Notes: generated by a model not told the origin, from the sequence alone. Positions 16,215 through 24,838 are shown, counted from the stretch's first letter. The stretch: DNA of 64,000 nucleotides from Pseudomonas parafulva (GCF_002021815.1 NZ_CP019952.1:2263001-2327000); one strand, 5' to 3'. A program made the numbers and translations.

Positions 16215-16541
16215 ATGCCTAATTACCTTTATGTCGTGCCGGCGCTGTGCGTAGCACTTGTGGGCTGCGCCTCACCAGGCAAGCCCACTGCCAGCAAACT
16301 CACATCCAAAACGCCCCAGCAGTATGCAGCCTGCGTAATGCCGCAGTGGCAGGCACTGGCACCCAATTCAACGCAGAAATCCATACCCCATGGCGTACGT
16401 ATGACAGCGCCAAGTGCGGTGACGACCGATGATGTGTTGGAGGTGATCGAATCGGGCGAGGGTAGCCGTGCAACGTTCTACAAAGGCAGCTTTCTGTCGG
16501 GCGACAAGCTGAGGGTGGCGGCACGCGAATGTCTTGATTGA
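16215..16541 (+). CDS. Small lipoprotein, unknown
   Basis: 108 residues from ATG 16215; MPNYLYVVPALCVALVGC is a signal peptide with a VGC lipobox, so the in-frame upstream ATG at 16152 is rejected. The mature part (TPQQYAACVMPQWQALAPNS, then DDVLEVIESGEGSRATFYKG) contains a Cys pair candidate (AACV, ARECLD). I recall similar short lipoproteins in pseudomonads without assigned roles. Confidence 0.65.
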   Translation: MPNYLYVVPALCVALVGCASPGKPTASKLTSKTPQQYAACVMPQWQALAPNSTQKSIPHGVRMTAPSAVTTDDVLEVIESGEGSRATFYKGSFLSGDKLRVAARECLD

Positions 16542-16633
16542 CACCAGCGGTGGGCGGATTTGCTTACGTAGGTGATTGCAGGAAAAAGGGCGGTCCTTCG
16601 CCTACTGAAGTGTGTGGTGGTTTCGCCCGCCGT

Positions 16634-16804
16634 TCATTGGAGCAGTGCAGGCTTGCGTGCGGTTTTGCGGCGTACTACATTGCATACCCAGCGCTTGCCG
16701 CACCGGTAAGGCGCGCGGATGAACGTAAGGTCAGCGATCAACCTAGCCCCTTGTGCTTTCAGGGCTTGTGCGAGTTGTGCGAGCGTCTCAGCTTCGATAG
16801 TCAT
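16634..16804 (-). CDS. 56-residue basic protein
   Basis: ATG 16804 follows GAGGTGAATC, a very good ribosome site. The peptide has a helix (AETLAQLAQALKAQGARL) and a basic tail (RCGKRWVCNVVRRKTARK) with two Cys. It is preferred over the plus-strand frame covering the same bases, which has no ribosome site and poor composition. Function unknown; the basic, Cys-containing tail could bind nucleic acid or metal. Confidence 0.45.
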   Translation of the reverse strand: MTIEAETLAQLAQALKAQGARLIADLTFIRAPYRCGKRWVCNVVRRKTARKPALLQ

Positions 16805-16940
16805 GATTCACCTCGTCAGTTTCTTGCAGCGTTCACAAGTGTTGACCGGTGCTGATTCGCAGTAATTCAGTTCCATTACGGTTAGTCGCTTTGTCATAAG
16901 CACCCCGTCGCAAGCTGCCTTTTGGATCCCGAGTCGCGAT

Positions 16941-17459
16941 ATGCCCAGCTTGTACACCCTCATGCCATCGCCAGTTGGCACGCTGACCCTCGTCTCTCAG
17001 GATCAAAGGCTGAGTGCGGTGCTGTGGGAGCAGGAACGAGAGAACAGGGTACGCCTTGGCCCGCTGCAGCGTGAAGACCGCTGCCCTGTTCTGATCGAAA
17101 CCGCACATCAACTGAGCGAATACTTTGCCGGTAAACGTCAGCGTTTCGATCTGGCCTTGGCATTCACTGGAACGGCGTTCCAGCGTCAGGTGTGGGACGC
17201 GTTGCTGAGCATCCCCTTCGGTGAAACCCGCACGTACGGTCAGATCGCCCAGCAAATCGGCAACCCCAGTGCCGTGCGGGCGGTGGGGGCTGCCAATGGG
17301 CGCAATCCGATTTCGATCATCGCACCCTGTCATCGCGTCATAGGGGCTAGCGGCGGGCTTACCGGCTTTGCCGGTGGGCTGGCAGCCAAGCAGTTGCTAC
17401 TGGCCCTAGAAGGCCGGCAAACGTTGCCAATGGACTTGCAACTTCAGCCTAGCCAGTAG
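16941..17459 (+). CDS. ogt: Methylated-DNA--protein-cysteine methyltransferase
   Basis: A 172-residue suicide DNA-repair protein that transfers the alkyl group from O6-methylguanine to its own Cys. The active site is IIAPCHRVIG; FGETRTYGQIAQQIGNPSAVRAVGAANGRNP supplies the helix-turn-helix with the Arg finger. The N-terminal domain lacks the AdaA-type zinc site, so this is the Ogt form, not Ada. Length matches Ogt (about 170). The last 16 bases overlap the convergent small membrane protein gene. Confidence 0.93.
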   Translation: MPSLYTLMPSPVGTLTLVSQDQRLSAVLWEQERENRVRLGPLQREDRCPVLIETAHQLSEYFAGKRQRFDLALAFTGTAFQRQVWDALLSIPFGETRTYGQIAQQIGNPSAVRAVGAANGRNPISIIAPCHRVIGASGGLTGFAGGLAAKQLLLALEGRQTLPMDLQLQPSQ

Positions 17460-17686
17460 ACGCCGGCGCACGACGTCGCCGTCAGGACCGTACCTACCAT
17501 GAGCGAGTACTCCCAGCGCACCCGGCGCAACCGTTGCTCAACGGCGCGCAGGTATTGGCCTGGGGTCGGAGCATCGGTGCGATGGCGCATACCCTCGGCG
17601 ATGTCAGCCACCTGGCCATCGAGTAGCAATCCGACCACGTAGTAGCTTAGCCCGTAGCTCGCCAGGGCCATTACCAGGTAGATCAC
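17444..17686 (-). CDS. Small membrane protein coupled to the nitrilase gene
   Basis: 80 residues if translation starts at GTG 17686, which overlaps the stop of the upstream hydrolase gene (GTGA); the ATG at 17671 would give 75. The overlap suggests translational coupling. Two hydrophobic segments (YLVMALASYGLSYYVVGLLL and SLMVGTVLTATSCAGVYWL) flank a basic loop (QYLRAVEQRLRRVRWE). No family recognised. Confidence 0.6.
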   Translation of the reverse strand: MIYLVMALASYGLSYYVVGLLLDGQVADIAEGMRHRTDAPTPGQYLRAVEQRLRRVRWEYSLMVGTVLTATSCAGVYWLG

Positions 17687-18423
17687 GCTGGCGCGTCCAG
17701 CGGCATGATGCTGGCAGTGCCAGCCTCGGTGTCCAGTAGCAGCATGCCTTCGCTGTGAGGGTCCAGGCAACCCAGCAGGCGGCCCTCACTGTCCCATGCC
17801 GCAGAACCACCGGCCGCCACGAAATGGTCGGCAGGTCCAACGCAATTGGCCATCAGCACGATCAAGCCCAGTTCTCGCGCCACCTGCGGATAATGCGCGT
17901 GTCCTTCCCCTACGCCTTTTGCCGTCTTGGCCACACTGACCAGATAGATGTCTGCCCCTCGTTCTTTGGCCGATGCAGCGTGGGCCATGAACATGGATTC
18001 ATAGCAGATGGCCGGCGCGATTCGGTGCTGCGCCGCCTGGATCAGCGAGGTGCTCGCCCCAGCGTAGAAGTAGGGCAGTTCATCTTCGTGCAGGCGCTGT
18101 TTAGCATAGGCTTGGCGCGGGGCGCTCGGGGTAAAGATCGGCATGCCGATCTGGATGCCGTTCGGGGTTGGCAGTGGTAATCCCGCCGCAACGATGATGC
18201 CCAGGCGGTCACTTGCCGCTTGCAGCGGGTCCAGATGTGGAGAGCATAGGGGCAGCGCAGCCTGACGGGCAATGCTGGGTTCGTAACCGGTCAAAGACAA
18301 CTCGGGAAAGACGATCACGGCAGCGCCCACGTTCGCGGCCTGTTCGATGCAGGCCAGATGACGCCTGACGTTAGCAGCCACATCGCCCTTGAGTGAACCC
18401 AGTTGCGCAGCGCACAGCTTCAT
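17683..18423 (-). CDS. Carbon-nitrogen hydrolase (nitrilase superfamily)
   Basis: A 246-residue cytoplasmic amidohydrolase. The Glu-Lys-Cys triad is visible: Glu in VIVFPELSLTGYE, Lys in AYAKQRLHEDE, Cys in PAICYESMF. It belongs to the omega-amidase/N-carbamoyl-hydrolase-like members; the substrate is uncertain. The ATG at 18423 has GGAAGG upstream, so the longer frame to 18483 is not used. Its start is 112 bases from the divergent phosphatase gene; a coupled small membrane protein follows. Confidence 0.88.
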   Translation of the reverse strand: MKLCAAQLGSLKGDVAANVRRHLACIEQAANVGAAVIVFPELSLTGYEPSIARQAALPLCSPHLDPLQAASDRLGIIVAAGLPLPTPNGIQIGMPIFTPSAPRQAYAKQRLHEDELPYFYAGASTSLIQAAQHRIAPAICYESMFMAHAASAKERGADIYLVSVAKTAKGVGEGHAHYPQVARELGLIVLMANCVGPADHFVAAGGSAAWDSEGRLLGCLDPHSEGMLLLDTEAGTASIMPLDAPA

Positions 18424-18535
18424 GACACTTCCTTCCCTGGTACGTGATCGCCGAGCATACTCCCGACCAGACGCTTGTGCCATGCTGTCCAGGCAAGGGC
18501 CTAGGGTCTTTGCCTACTTGCTAAGGGATCAGGTC

Positions 18536-19228
18536 ATGCAGCGTTTCCAGGTTGTTGGCGCCAATGTTCTGGGTCGAGACCTGGCCGTGGGAGACATACA
18601 CGGCCATTTCGACCGGTTGCAGCAAAGCCTGGACGCCGTCGGTTTCGATACGGGCAAGGATCGGCTGTTCAGCGTTGGCGACCTGGTTGATCGCGGTCCA
18701 ATGAGCCGGGCAGCCCTGCACTGGCTGGAGCAGCCATGGTTCTACGCGGTCCAGGGCAACCACGAGTCACTGGCGATCAACCTGGTGCGTGGCGGCCGGC
18801 TGGACCTGGACATGTACCGTGCGGCCGGGGGTGGATGGTTCATCGATTCAGCGGCCGCTGAGCAGCTGCGCTTCGTCGAACGCTTCGAACAGATGCCAAT
18901 CGCTTTGCAGGTCGAGTCGGCAAGCGGCCCTGTGGGCCTGCTGCATGCCGACAGCCCGTTCGATGACTGGTCGACCCTGGGTACCTGGCTCGAAGTGGGC
19001 GACGATCCAGACGTGCTTGAAACCTGCCTGTGGTCAAGGCGACGTTTGAAGCAGGGCGATACCACGCCCATAAATGGGCTGCGTGCCCTGCTGGTCGGCC
19101 ATACCACCGTCCAGTCTGTCAGGCAGCTGGGCAATGTGTGGCATCTGGATACCGGGGGATGGACCAGTGGGCATTTCAGTCTGATGGACCTGCGTACGCT
19201 GACGCTCGTCAACGCCAGGCCAGCGTGA
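18536..19228 (+). CDS. PPP-family metallophosphatase (PrpA/PphA-like)
   Basis: A 230-residue serine/threonine-type phosphatase with all PPP motifs: GDIHGH, GDLVDRG, GNHE and VGHT, which bind the dinuclear metal site. The closest families are bacterial PrpA/PphA phosphatases and symmetrical diadenosine-tetraphosphatase; the length favours the former (about 218). ATG 18536 is chosen as the first Met giving a normal N-terminus (MQRFQVVGANV). The end overlaps the convergent LysE gene by 20 bases. Confidence 0.88.
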   Translation: MQRFQVVGANVLGRDLAVGDIHGHFDRLQQSLDAVGFDTGKDRLFSVGDLVDRGPMSRAALHWLEQPWFYAVQGNHESLAINLVRGGRLDLDMYRAAGGGWFIDSAAAEQLRFVERFEQMPIALQVESASGPVGLLHADSPFDDWSTLGTWLEVGDDPDVLETCLWSRRRLKQGDTTPINGLRALLVGHTTVQSVRQLGNVWHLDTGGWTSGHFSLMDLRTLTLVNARPA

Positions 19229-19820
19229 TCAGCAAACCCATGCCGAGCAGCAGCAACACGAGGCCCGACAACCGTTCGAGCAAGGGCAGGGCGGCGCTGA
19301 ATCGCCGCAGCACCCGCGGGTGGCCTATGCCGACGGCGACCAGCAAGTCCCAGGCAAGCACCGCGCAGAGCATCCAGACTCCGTACGACACCTTCCACAC
19401 CGTGGAACTGCCCGCCACCAGGCTGGCCAGGCTTGCATAAAACAAGGCATTTTTAGGATTGAGCAGGCCTGACAGCAGGCCCATCTGCAGGTTGCGCCAC
19501 CAAGTGGGCGATGTGCTGCCCGAAGTCGCGCAGACGCTGGTACTGCCGGCATGACGCACAAAGGCAATACCCAGGTAGATGAGATAAACCGCACCAGCCA
19601 GTTGCAACAGGTCGAACAGCACGCTGCCCTCGTGCAGTATGGATACTCCGGTAAATGCCAGCACGATGAATACCCCGTTGCCCAATGCAATGCCCAGGCA
19701 TGCACCGCTGGCCACGCGCCAGCCGCTGGCAATGGCAGTTCGGGCAATCAGGAAGAAGTCCGGCCCTGGCGACAACAGCGCCAGGAAGTGGGCGAGGGCA
19801 ATCAGGATAAACGCTTGCAT
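19209..19820 (-). CDS. LysE/RhtB-family amino-acid exporter
   Basis: A 203-residue inner-membrane protein with the family signature at the N-terminus (LALLSPGPDFFLIARTA) and NPKNALFYASL in the middle; about five or six membrane segments. These proteins export amino acids or derivatives. The gene lies 97 bases downstream of an AraC-type regulator on the same strand, and a second LysE gene is divergent on the other side of that regulator. Confidence 0.9.
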   Translation of the reverse strand: MQAFILIALAHFLALLSPGPDFFLIARTAIASGWRVASGACLGIALGNGVFIVLAFTGVSILHEGSVLFDLLQLAGAVYLIYLGIAFVRHAGSTSVCATSGSTSPTWWRNLQMGLLSGLLNPKNALFYASLASLVAGSSTVWKVSYGVWMLCAVLAWDLLVAVGIGHPRVLRRFSAALPLLERLSGLVLLLLGMGLLITLAWR

Positions 19821-19917
19821 GGTCGCAGGTTACTCGGCGCTTGAGGTCAGTTGCCCGAGTGTGCGGGCACATGAACCCCGCGTATTGAACAATATTGCAG
19901 GTGATGACCGCGCAGCC

Positions 19918-20739
19918 TTACTTCGTGGTCTGCCCCTTGAGGTATAGCCCGGGTGTGATCCCGACATGCGCCTTGAATACCCGCTGGAAATGACTTTGAT
20001 CAGCGAATCCCAGGTCGTGGGCGACTTGCACCAATCGGTGACCCTGCCGGAGCAGTCGACGACTCTGGTTGATCCTGGCGTTGAGCACGTAGGCGTGCGG
20101 AGTCAGACCTGTGGCAGCGCGGAACGCGCGAATCAGTTGATAACGGCCAAGGCCGGCCTCACGGGCAAGTGACTCCACGGTCAGGCGAGTCGGGTCCTGG
20201 TCGCGCAGGTCCATGAGCAAGCCCTGCAGCGCCGGCGCTTGAAGGACGGGTGCTGCGGCCGAGGGCGAGAAGGTGTCGAAATCCATGTCGCACAGAAAAG
20301 CGATCAACTCGGCCTCCTTTTGCACCGGGGTCGCCTCGGAAAACAGCACGGCATTCAGTTGGCAGAACCGGCGGTACGCCTCGGCATCCCGGCTGACACG
20401 CGCCGGTTGCTCAGGGGCGCCGCAGGGCAGGCCGGACTCAGTGCGCAGCTCGGCCAGCCAGCTCGCATCCACATGCACCATCTGGTAGCTCCAGGGCTGG
20501 TCTGCCTCGGGGTTGCAGGCATGGACCCGGTGCGCGGGGACCGCCACCAGCGTACCGGGGGTGAGCCGCTCGGTACCGCAGCCTGCACCCGTGAACAAGC
20601 TGGAGCCTGCGTCCACGGCACCGATAGAGAATGTCGGATGGCTATGGGCCTTGTAGCAGGCTCGGCTGTTACAGGCGCGGCGGCTCTCGACCTGCGGCAA
20701 GCGCGGGTCTCGCCACAGGGTGGTAGTGGAATGGGGCAT
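19918..20739 (-). CDS. AraC-family transcriptional regulator
   Basis: A 273-residue regulator. The N-terminal cupin-like sensing domain (SHPTFSIGAVDAGSS, then TPGTLVAVPAHRVHACNPEA) is followed by two helix-turn-helix motifs (LTVESLAREAGLGRYQLIRAFRAATG; VAHDLGFADQSHFQRVFKAHVG). Its flanks, LysE at 19209 and divergent LysE at 20869, suggest it controls amino-acid export. It is paralogous to the regulator at 48799: both have the HACNP and PWSY stretches at the same place in the cupin domain. Confidence 0.92.
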   Translation of the reverse strand: MPHSTTTLWRDPRLPQVESRRACNSRACYKAHSHPTFSIGAVDAGSSLFTGAGCGTERLTPGTLVAVPAHRVHACNPEADQPWSYQMVHVDASWLAELRTESGLPCGAPEQPARVSRDAEAYRRFCQLNAVLFSEATPVQKEAELIAFLCDMDFDTFSPSAAAPVLQAPALQGLLMDLRDQDPTRLTVESLAREAGLGRYQLIRAFRAATGLTPHAYVLNARINQSRRLLRQGHRLVQVAHDLGFADQSHFQRVFKAHVGITPGLYLKGQTTK

Positions 20740-20868
20740 CGAAGGGTCCTTGTGATGACCGACAGCTTAAACAGCCGCTGCTCGCCCGTACAGTTGTGGC
20801 ACGTGGCTGTACCTTGACGCTGCGGCCCGGTACCTGCGATACAACCCGTGAATTCAGAGGAGAGAGAG

Positions 20869-21492
20869 ATGGACATTGCCAGCCTGATGCTTTTCATACC
20901 GGCCTGCTTTGCCCTGAACATGGCACCAGGCCCCAACAACCTGTTGTCGCTTCACAACGCCAGTTGCTATGGCTTGCGTACCGCGTGCTTTGCCGGGGTA
21001 GGACGCCTGCTGGCCTTCAGCGGCATGATAGGCCTTGCGGCCATGGGCCTGGCCGTGGTCCTGCATACCAGCGAAACCCTGTTCCTGGCGATAAAGGTGG
21101 TGGGGGCGGGGTATCTGTTCTACCTGGCGTGGCAACTGTGGCGTGCCCCAGTGGCCGCGGCCGTCGAGGCTGGGTACCCGCCATGCAATAGTTGGCGTCT
21201 GGCGCGTCAGGAGTTCATGGTTGCAGCAGGCAATCCGAAAGCCATCTTGATATTCACGGCTTTCTTGCCACAGTTCGTATCGGTCGCCAGCCCCGTCCCT
21301 GTAGGTCAACAGTTCCTGCTACTGGGCGCTCTGTTTCTGCTGCTGGAGTGGGCAGCTATCGCGCTCTACGCCGCAATCGGCGCCTATTTGCAGCGATGGT
21401 TTTCAAGGCCGCGGCCGCGTAGGTTGTTCAATCGCACCAGTGCCGCGATGCTGGCAAGCGCTGGAGCAGGGCTGTTGGTCGTCCGGCGTTGA
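20869..21492 (+). CDS. LysE/RhtB-family exporter
   Basis: A 207-residue exporter with FALNMAPGPNNLLSLHNA at the N-terminus and AAGNPKAILIFTAFLPQF centrally; six hydrophobic segments. ATG 20869 follows GAGGAGAGAGAG. It is divergent from the AraC regulator (130 bases apart), the usual place for a controlled target. Substrate not known. A GGGCGCG/CGCGCCC hairpin at 21502-21524 follows the stop and may end transcription. Confidence 0.9.
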   Translation: MDIASLMLFIPACFALNMAPGPNNLLSLHNASCYGLRTACFAGVGRLLAFSGMIGLAAMGLAVVLHTSETLFLAIKVVGAGYLFYLAWQLWRAPVAAAVEAGYPPCNSWRLARQEFMVAAGNPKAILIFTAFLPQFVSVASPVPVGQQFLLLGALFLLLEWAAIALYAAIGAYLQRWFSRPRPRRLFNRTSAAMLASAGAGLLVVRR

Positions 21493-21534
21493 AGAAGGCC
21501 AGGGCGCGTATTACCCTCGCGCCCCTCTTGCGTG

Positions 21535-21942
21535 TCAGAACTGCCAGCGCACACCCAGGTTGACGCCGCTAGCCTCCTGTTCACGGCTGTCCAGGTGCGT
21601 CGAGTCCGTCACCCTGTTTGACGTTGCCCTCGATCACGCCGCCGCTCACGACGAAGTCATCGATGCCGCCGCCCTGATTGACGTTGCCGGCGATCGTGCC
21701 GGAGGCCATGTCGACACTGTCCCGGCCTGGACCGAAGGTGGCATCGCCTTCGGTGGCGCCGGTGCAATTCGCCGGAAACACCAGGCGGTTGTCGCCCTCG
21801 GTATCGACGAGCGAAGGCGAGGACCCGCTGTCACAAACATACGTGTCGTTACCGGCGCCAGCGAAAAATGTGCAAGCTGCCTGAGCAAATGGTAGGGTCG
21901 CGCCCAACAAACTCAGTGAGCCCCAATCAGTCGTACACGCAT
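21535..21942 (-). pseudogene. Autotransporter remnant (both ends, middle deleted)
   Basis: Near the 5' end a signal-peptide-like stretch SLSLLGATLPFAQA leads into a secreted passenger start (ACTFFAGAGNDTYVCDSG, then two GNVNQGGG/GNVKQGDG repeats). At the 3' end, in another frame, EASGVNLGVRWQF plus stop is the terminal strand of an autotransporter beta-barrel, ending in Phe. The passenger and barrel between them are missing, and the junction near 21585 is out of frame. The likely start ATG at 21942 (MRVRLIGAH) is also shifted against the signal peptide, so there is a second lesion. Not functional. Confidence 0.7.
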
Positions 21943-22061
21943 ACCAAAGCCGCCGCCCGTCTTCAATTGCGCGGGGTCAGGCACTTTTTACAGAGGCAGG
22001 CTTGAGGGCGACAACTGGCAGAACTGCTAGCTGCTGGGTACTGAGGTGGCAGTGTTGAGAC

Positions 22062-22337
22062 TCAGTCGCGGTAGAACGTCTGTACCAGGTGATAGCCGAA
22101 TTTGCTCTTCACAGGCCCATGCACCACGCGCAAGGGTTTCTTGAAGATGACCTGGTCGATCGCACCGACCATCTGCCCAGGTCGAATCTCCCCGAGATCG
22201 CCGCCACGCTTGCCCGAGGGGCAGAGGGAGAACTTCCTGGCGAGCACATCGAACGCCTCACCCTTGGCGATGCGCTGCTTGAGCTTTTCAGCTTCGTCAG
22301 CAGTCTTGACCAGGATGTGGCGGGCTTGGGCTTTCAT
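22062..22337 (-). CDS. ppiC: Parvulin-type peptidyl-prolyl isomerase
   Basis: A 91-residue single-domain parvulin. RHILVKTADEAEKLKQRI opens the domain, SLCPSGKRGGDLGEIRPGQMV is the active-site loop, and GPVKSKFGYHLVQ the final strand with the conserved His. No signal peptide, so cytoplasmic like PpiC. It isomerises prolyl bonds in unknown clients. A second, paralogous copy lies 1.0 kb upstream, with hbdH between. Its C-terminal VQTFYRD is slightly unusual. Confidence 0.92.
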   Translation of the reverse strand: MKAQARHILVKTADEAEKLKQRIAKGEAFDVLARKFSLCPSGKRGGDLGEIRPGQMVGAIDQVIFKKPLRVVHGPVKSKFGYHLVQTFYRD

Positions 22338-22412
22338 GATCTACCTATGCATGCAGCGAGAGAAAGCAGGCATTATGCCCGACGCACCGCTAGCCGTGCG
22401 AACCGGCATGGC

Positions 22413-23183
22413 TTATTGCGCCAGCCATCCACCGTCCACGTTCCAGGCTGCACCGCGTACCTGGCTGCCAGCCTCGCTGCACAGAAACAGCACGAGTTCG
22501 CCGAGGTGCTCAGGGGTTACGAACGCCTGCGAAGGCTGTTTTTCCGCGAGCAAGTCCCGCTGTGCCTGCTGGGGATCGATGCCGGTTGCTGCACGTGCGT
22601 CGATCTGCTGCTGCACCAGCGGCGTCAACACCCAGCCTGGGCACAGGGCATTGCAGGTCACGCCGCTCATGGCAGTTTCCAGCCCTACGACCTTCGTCAG
22701 GCCAATTACCCCATGCTTGGCGGCGACGTACGCGGATTTGCCTGTGGAGCCGACAATCCCATGAACCGAGGCGATGTTGATGATGCGCCCCCAGTTGCGG
22801 GCACGCATGCCTGGCAGCACCAGGCGAGTGCCGTGGAAGACCGCAGACAGGTTCAACGCGATGATCTTGTCCCAGCTGTCCACCGGGAAGTGCTCGACGG
22901 GTGCCACATGCTGGATGCCTGCATTGTTGACCAGGATGTCCACGGCACCGAATGCCTGTTCAGCAAAGGCCAGCAGGGCCTCGATCTGAGCGGCATCGGC
23001 AAGGTCTGCGGGGTGATGCCGCACCTGCACCCCTAACTGCTCAAGGCTGGCGATGGCCGGTGAAGGGTCACCAAAGCCGTTGAGCACGATGCTGGCCCCC
23101 GATCGCGCCAGCACATGGGCAATGCCCAGGCCAATGCCGCTGGTGGAACCTGTGATCACTGCTGTCTTGCCTTTGAGGGTCAT
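22413..23183 (-). CDS. hbdH: 3-hydroxybutyrate dehydrogenase (SDR family)
   Basis: A 256-residue short-chain dehydrogenase. The NAD site is TGSTSGIGLGIA, NNAGIQ is present, and the catalytic Ser-Tyr-Lys is in INIASVHGIVGS and YVAAKHG. The C-terminal AFVTPEHLGELVLFLCSEAGSQVRGAAWNVDGGW is characteristic of D-3-hydroxybutyrate dehydrogenase, which oxidises 3-hydroxybutyrate to acetoacetate in ketone-body or PHB use. ATG 23183 is chosen for its GGGAG site; the longer frame to 23318 is not used. Confidence 0.9.
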   Translation of the reverse strand: MTLKGKTAVITGSTSGIGLGIAHVLARSGASIVLNGFGDPSPAIASLEQLGVQVRHHPADLADAAQIEALLAFAEQAFGAVDILVNNAGIQHVAPVEHFPVDSWDKIIALNLSAVFHGTRLVLPGMRARNWGRIINIASVHGIVGSTGKSAYVAAKHGVIGLTKVVGLETAMSGVTCNALCPGWVLTPLVQQQIDARAATGIDPQQAQRDLLAEKQPSQAFVTPEHLGELVLFLCSEAGSQVRGAAWNVDGGWLAQ

Positions 23184-23361
23184 GCAAAGCTCCCTAGCAG
23201 CGCGCCGGCGCTGACTGGAACGAAGAAAGCCATTGGGCATCGCCCGGGATGGGCTGAGCGTAGGAGCGGAGCGGCTGATCAAAGGTTCCGTGAGGACCTT
23301 CGCATGGCGCCAATACATCGGCTTTGAGCCACTCCCTCCTACCAGGCTTGCTTCGCAGGAT

Positions 23362-23643
23362 TTAGTCCTGGCGGCTGGTCACTTCCAGCAGGTGGTAGCC
23401 GAATTGGGTCTTGACCGGACCCTGGACGGTGTTGACCGGGGCGCTGAAGACGACGGTATCGAATTCCTTGACCATCTGGCCTGGACCGAACGAGCCCAGG
23501 TCACCACCCTGGCGGCTGGACGGGCAGGTGGAATTGGCCTTGGCGATTTCACCGAAGTCAGCACCCGCTTCGATCTGGGCCTTGAGTTCGTTGCACTTGT
23601 CTTCGCTGTTGACCAGGATGTGACGGGCGGTTGCACGTGCCAT
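23362..23643 (-). CDS. ppiC: Parvulin-type peptidyl-prolyl isomerase, second copy
   Basis: 93 residues from ATG 23643: MARATARHILVNSEDKCNEL, then STCPSSRQGGDLGSFGPGQM and VKTQFGYHLLEVTSRQD. Complete PpiC-type domain and typical length (E. coli PpiC is 93). It lies 36 bases downstream of the DAHP synthase stop on the same strand, so read-through is possible. It differs from the 22062 copy at many positions, so it is not a recent duplicate. Confidence 0.93.
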   Translation of the reverse strand: MARATARHILVNSEDKCNELKAQIEAGADFGEIAKANSTCPSSRQGGDLGSFGPGQMVKEFDTVVFSAPVNTVQGPVKTQFGYHLLEVTSRQD

Positions 23644-23679
23644 GGGGTACTGCTCCTTGGGAGGGTAAAGAGGCAAAGC

Positions 23680-24789
23680 CTAACGCACTTCAACCGGTTG
23701 TGTCTCGCAGGGTGCGGCTTGCCGCTCACCTAGACGTCGTGCCGCATTGTGCAACAGTGTTTCGGTGGTGCTCCAGCCAAGGCAGCCATCGGTGATGGAC
23801 ACGCCGTATTTCAGCGCCCCTTTGCCGAGCGCCTGACAACCCTCGAACAGGTGCCCTTCGATCATCGTGCCCACGATCGAGGCGTCCCCATTCAACCGCT
23901 GTTGCAACACCTCGTTGAACACAGCCGGTTGCCGGGCCGGGTCCTTGCCACTGTTGGCATGGCTGCAATCGACCATGATGCGCGCAGGCAGACCCGCTTT
24001 GGCGAGCCCCTGGCGGGCCAGGGCGACGCTGTGGGCGTCGTAGTTCGGGCCCTGATGGCCACCGCGCAGCACCAGGTGAGTGTGCGCATTGCCCAGGGTT
24101 TCGACGATCGCAGGATAGCCCTGTGCATCCATGCCGAAATGCCGGTGGGCATGGGCAGCGCTGCGCATGGCGTCTGTCGCGATGGCCACGCCGCCATCGG
24201 TGCCGTTCTTGAAGCCCACCGGCAGCGCCAGCCCGCTGACCATTTCCCGATGAATCTGTGATTCGGTAGTACGGGCGCCGATGGCAGCCCAGGCCAGTAC
24301 ATCGTCAAAGTAGCCAGCAGCCATGGGTTGCAGCAATTCGGTCGCGACCGGCAGGCCCCGTTCGATCATGCCCAGCATCAGCCCACGCGACAGTGCCAGG
24401 CCTGCGTGCATGTCGTCACTTCCATCGAGGTGGGGATCGTAGGCCAGGCCCTTCCAGCCTACCGTCGTGCGCGGCTTTTCGACGTAGGCACGCATCACCA
24501 GCAGCAGGCGATCATCGACCTGGCGGCTCAACGCGGCCAGGCGATCGGCGTACTCCAGCGCCGAGCGCGGATCATGCAGCGAGCACGGCCCTACGATCAC
24601 CAGCAGGCGGTGGTCGCGTCCTTCGAGAATGTCGCAAATGGCTTGGCGGTGCGCCTGGACTTGGTGTGCGAGCGAGGCAGAGAGCGGCATTTGCTGTTTG
24701 AGCAGGTGCGGACTGGGAAGACGGCGGCTGACAGCGGTATTGGCAGCTTGAGGTTGGGTTAGAGGCAGGGCGAGGCTGGATGCTTGCAT
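23680..24789 (-). CDS. aroF: Type I DAHP synthase
   Basis: A 369-residue 3-deoxy-D-arabino-heptulosonate-7-phosphate synthase, the first step of the shikimate pathway (PEP plus erythrose 4-phosphate). Motifs seen: LLVIVGPCSLHDPRSALEYA, RAYVEKPRTTVGWKG, GFKNGTDG, LRGGHQGPNYD, VDCSHANSGKD and TDGCLGW, including the metal-binding Cys, His, Glu and Asp. ATG 24789 begins MQASSLALPL; the longer frame to 24891 is not used. Which aromatic amino acid inhibits the enzyme cannot be told from sequence alone. Upstream lies an aromatic-rich leader peptide and terminator (25023-25242), which implies transcriptional attenuation. Confidence 0.93.
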   Translation of the reverse strand: MQASSLALPLTQPQAANTAVSRRLPSPHLLKQQMPLSASLAHQVQAHRQAICDILEGRDHRLLVIVGPCSLHDPRSALEYADRLAALSRQVDDRLLLVMRAYVEKPRTTVGWKGLAYDPHLDGSDDMHAGLALSRGLMLGMIERGLPVATELLQPMAAGYFDDVLAWAAIGARTTESQIHREMVSGLALPVGFKNGTDGGVAIATDAMRSAAHAHRHFGMDAQGYPAIVETLGNAHTHLVLRGGHQGPNYDAHSVALARQGLAKAGLPARIMVDCSHANSGKDPARQPAVFNEVLQQRLNGDASIVGTMIEGHLFEGCQALGKGALKYGVSITDGCLGWSTTETLLHNAARRLGERQAAPCETQPVEVR

Positions 24790-24838
24790 GGGATTTTCCT
24801 TGGGCGGACGGCAGGCGCTATATCCTGCGCGGTCGGCC

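Noticed and set aside
10854..16804. A phage-defence island among the small genes
   Set aside because: No nuclease, helicase, reverse transcriptase, TIR, toxin-antitoxin or other defence core domain could be seen in these frames.
16538..16855. Plus-strand frame of 105 codons
   Set aside because: No ribosome site and poor composition; the opposite strand has a short frame with a strong GAGGTGA site.
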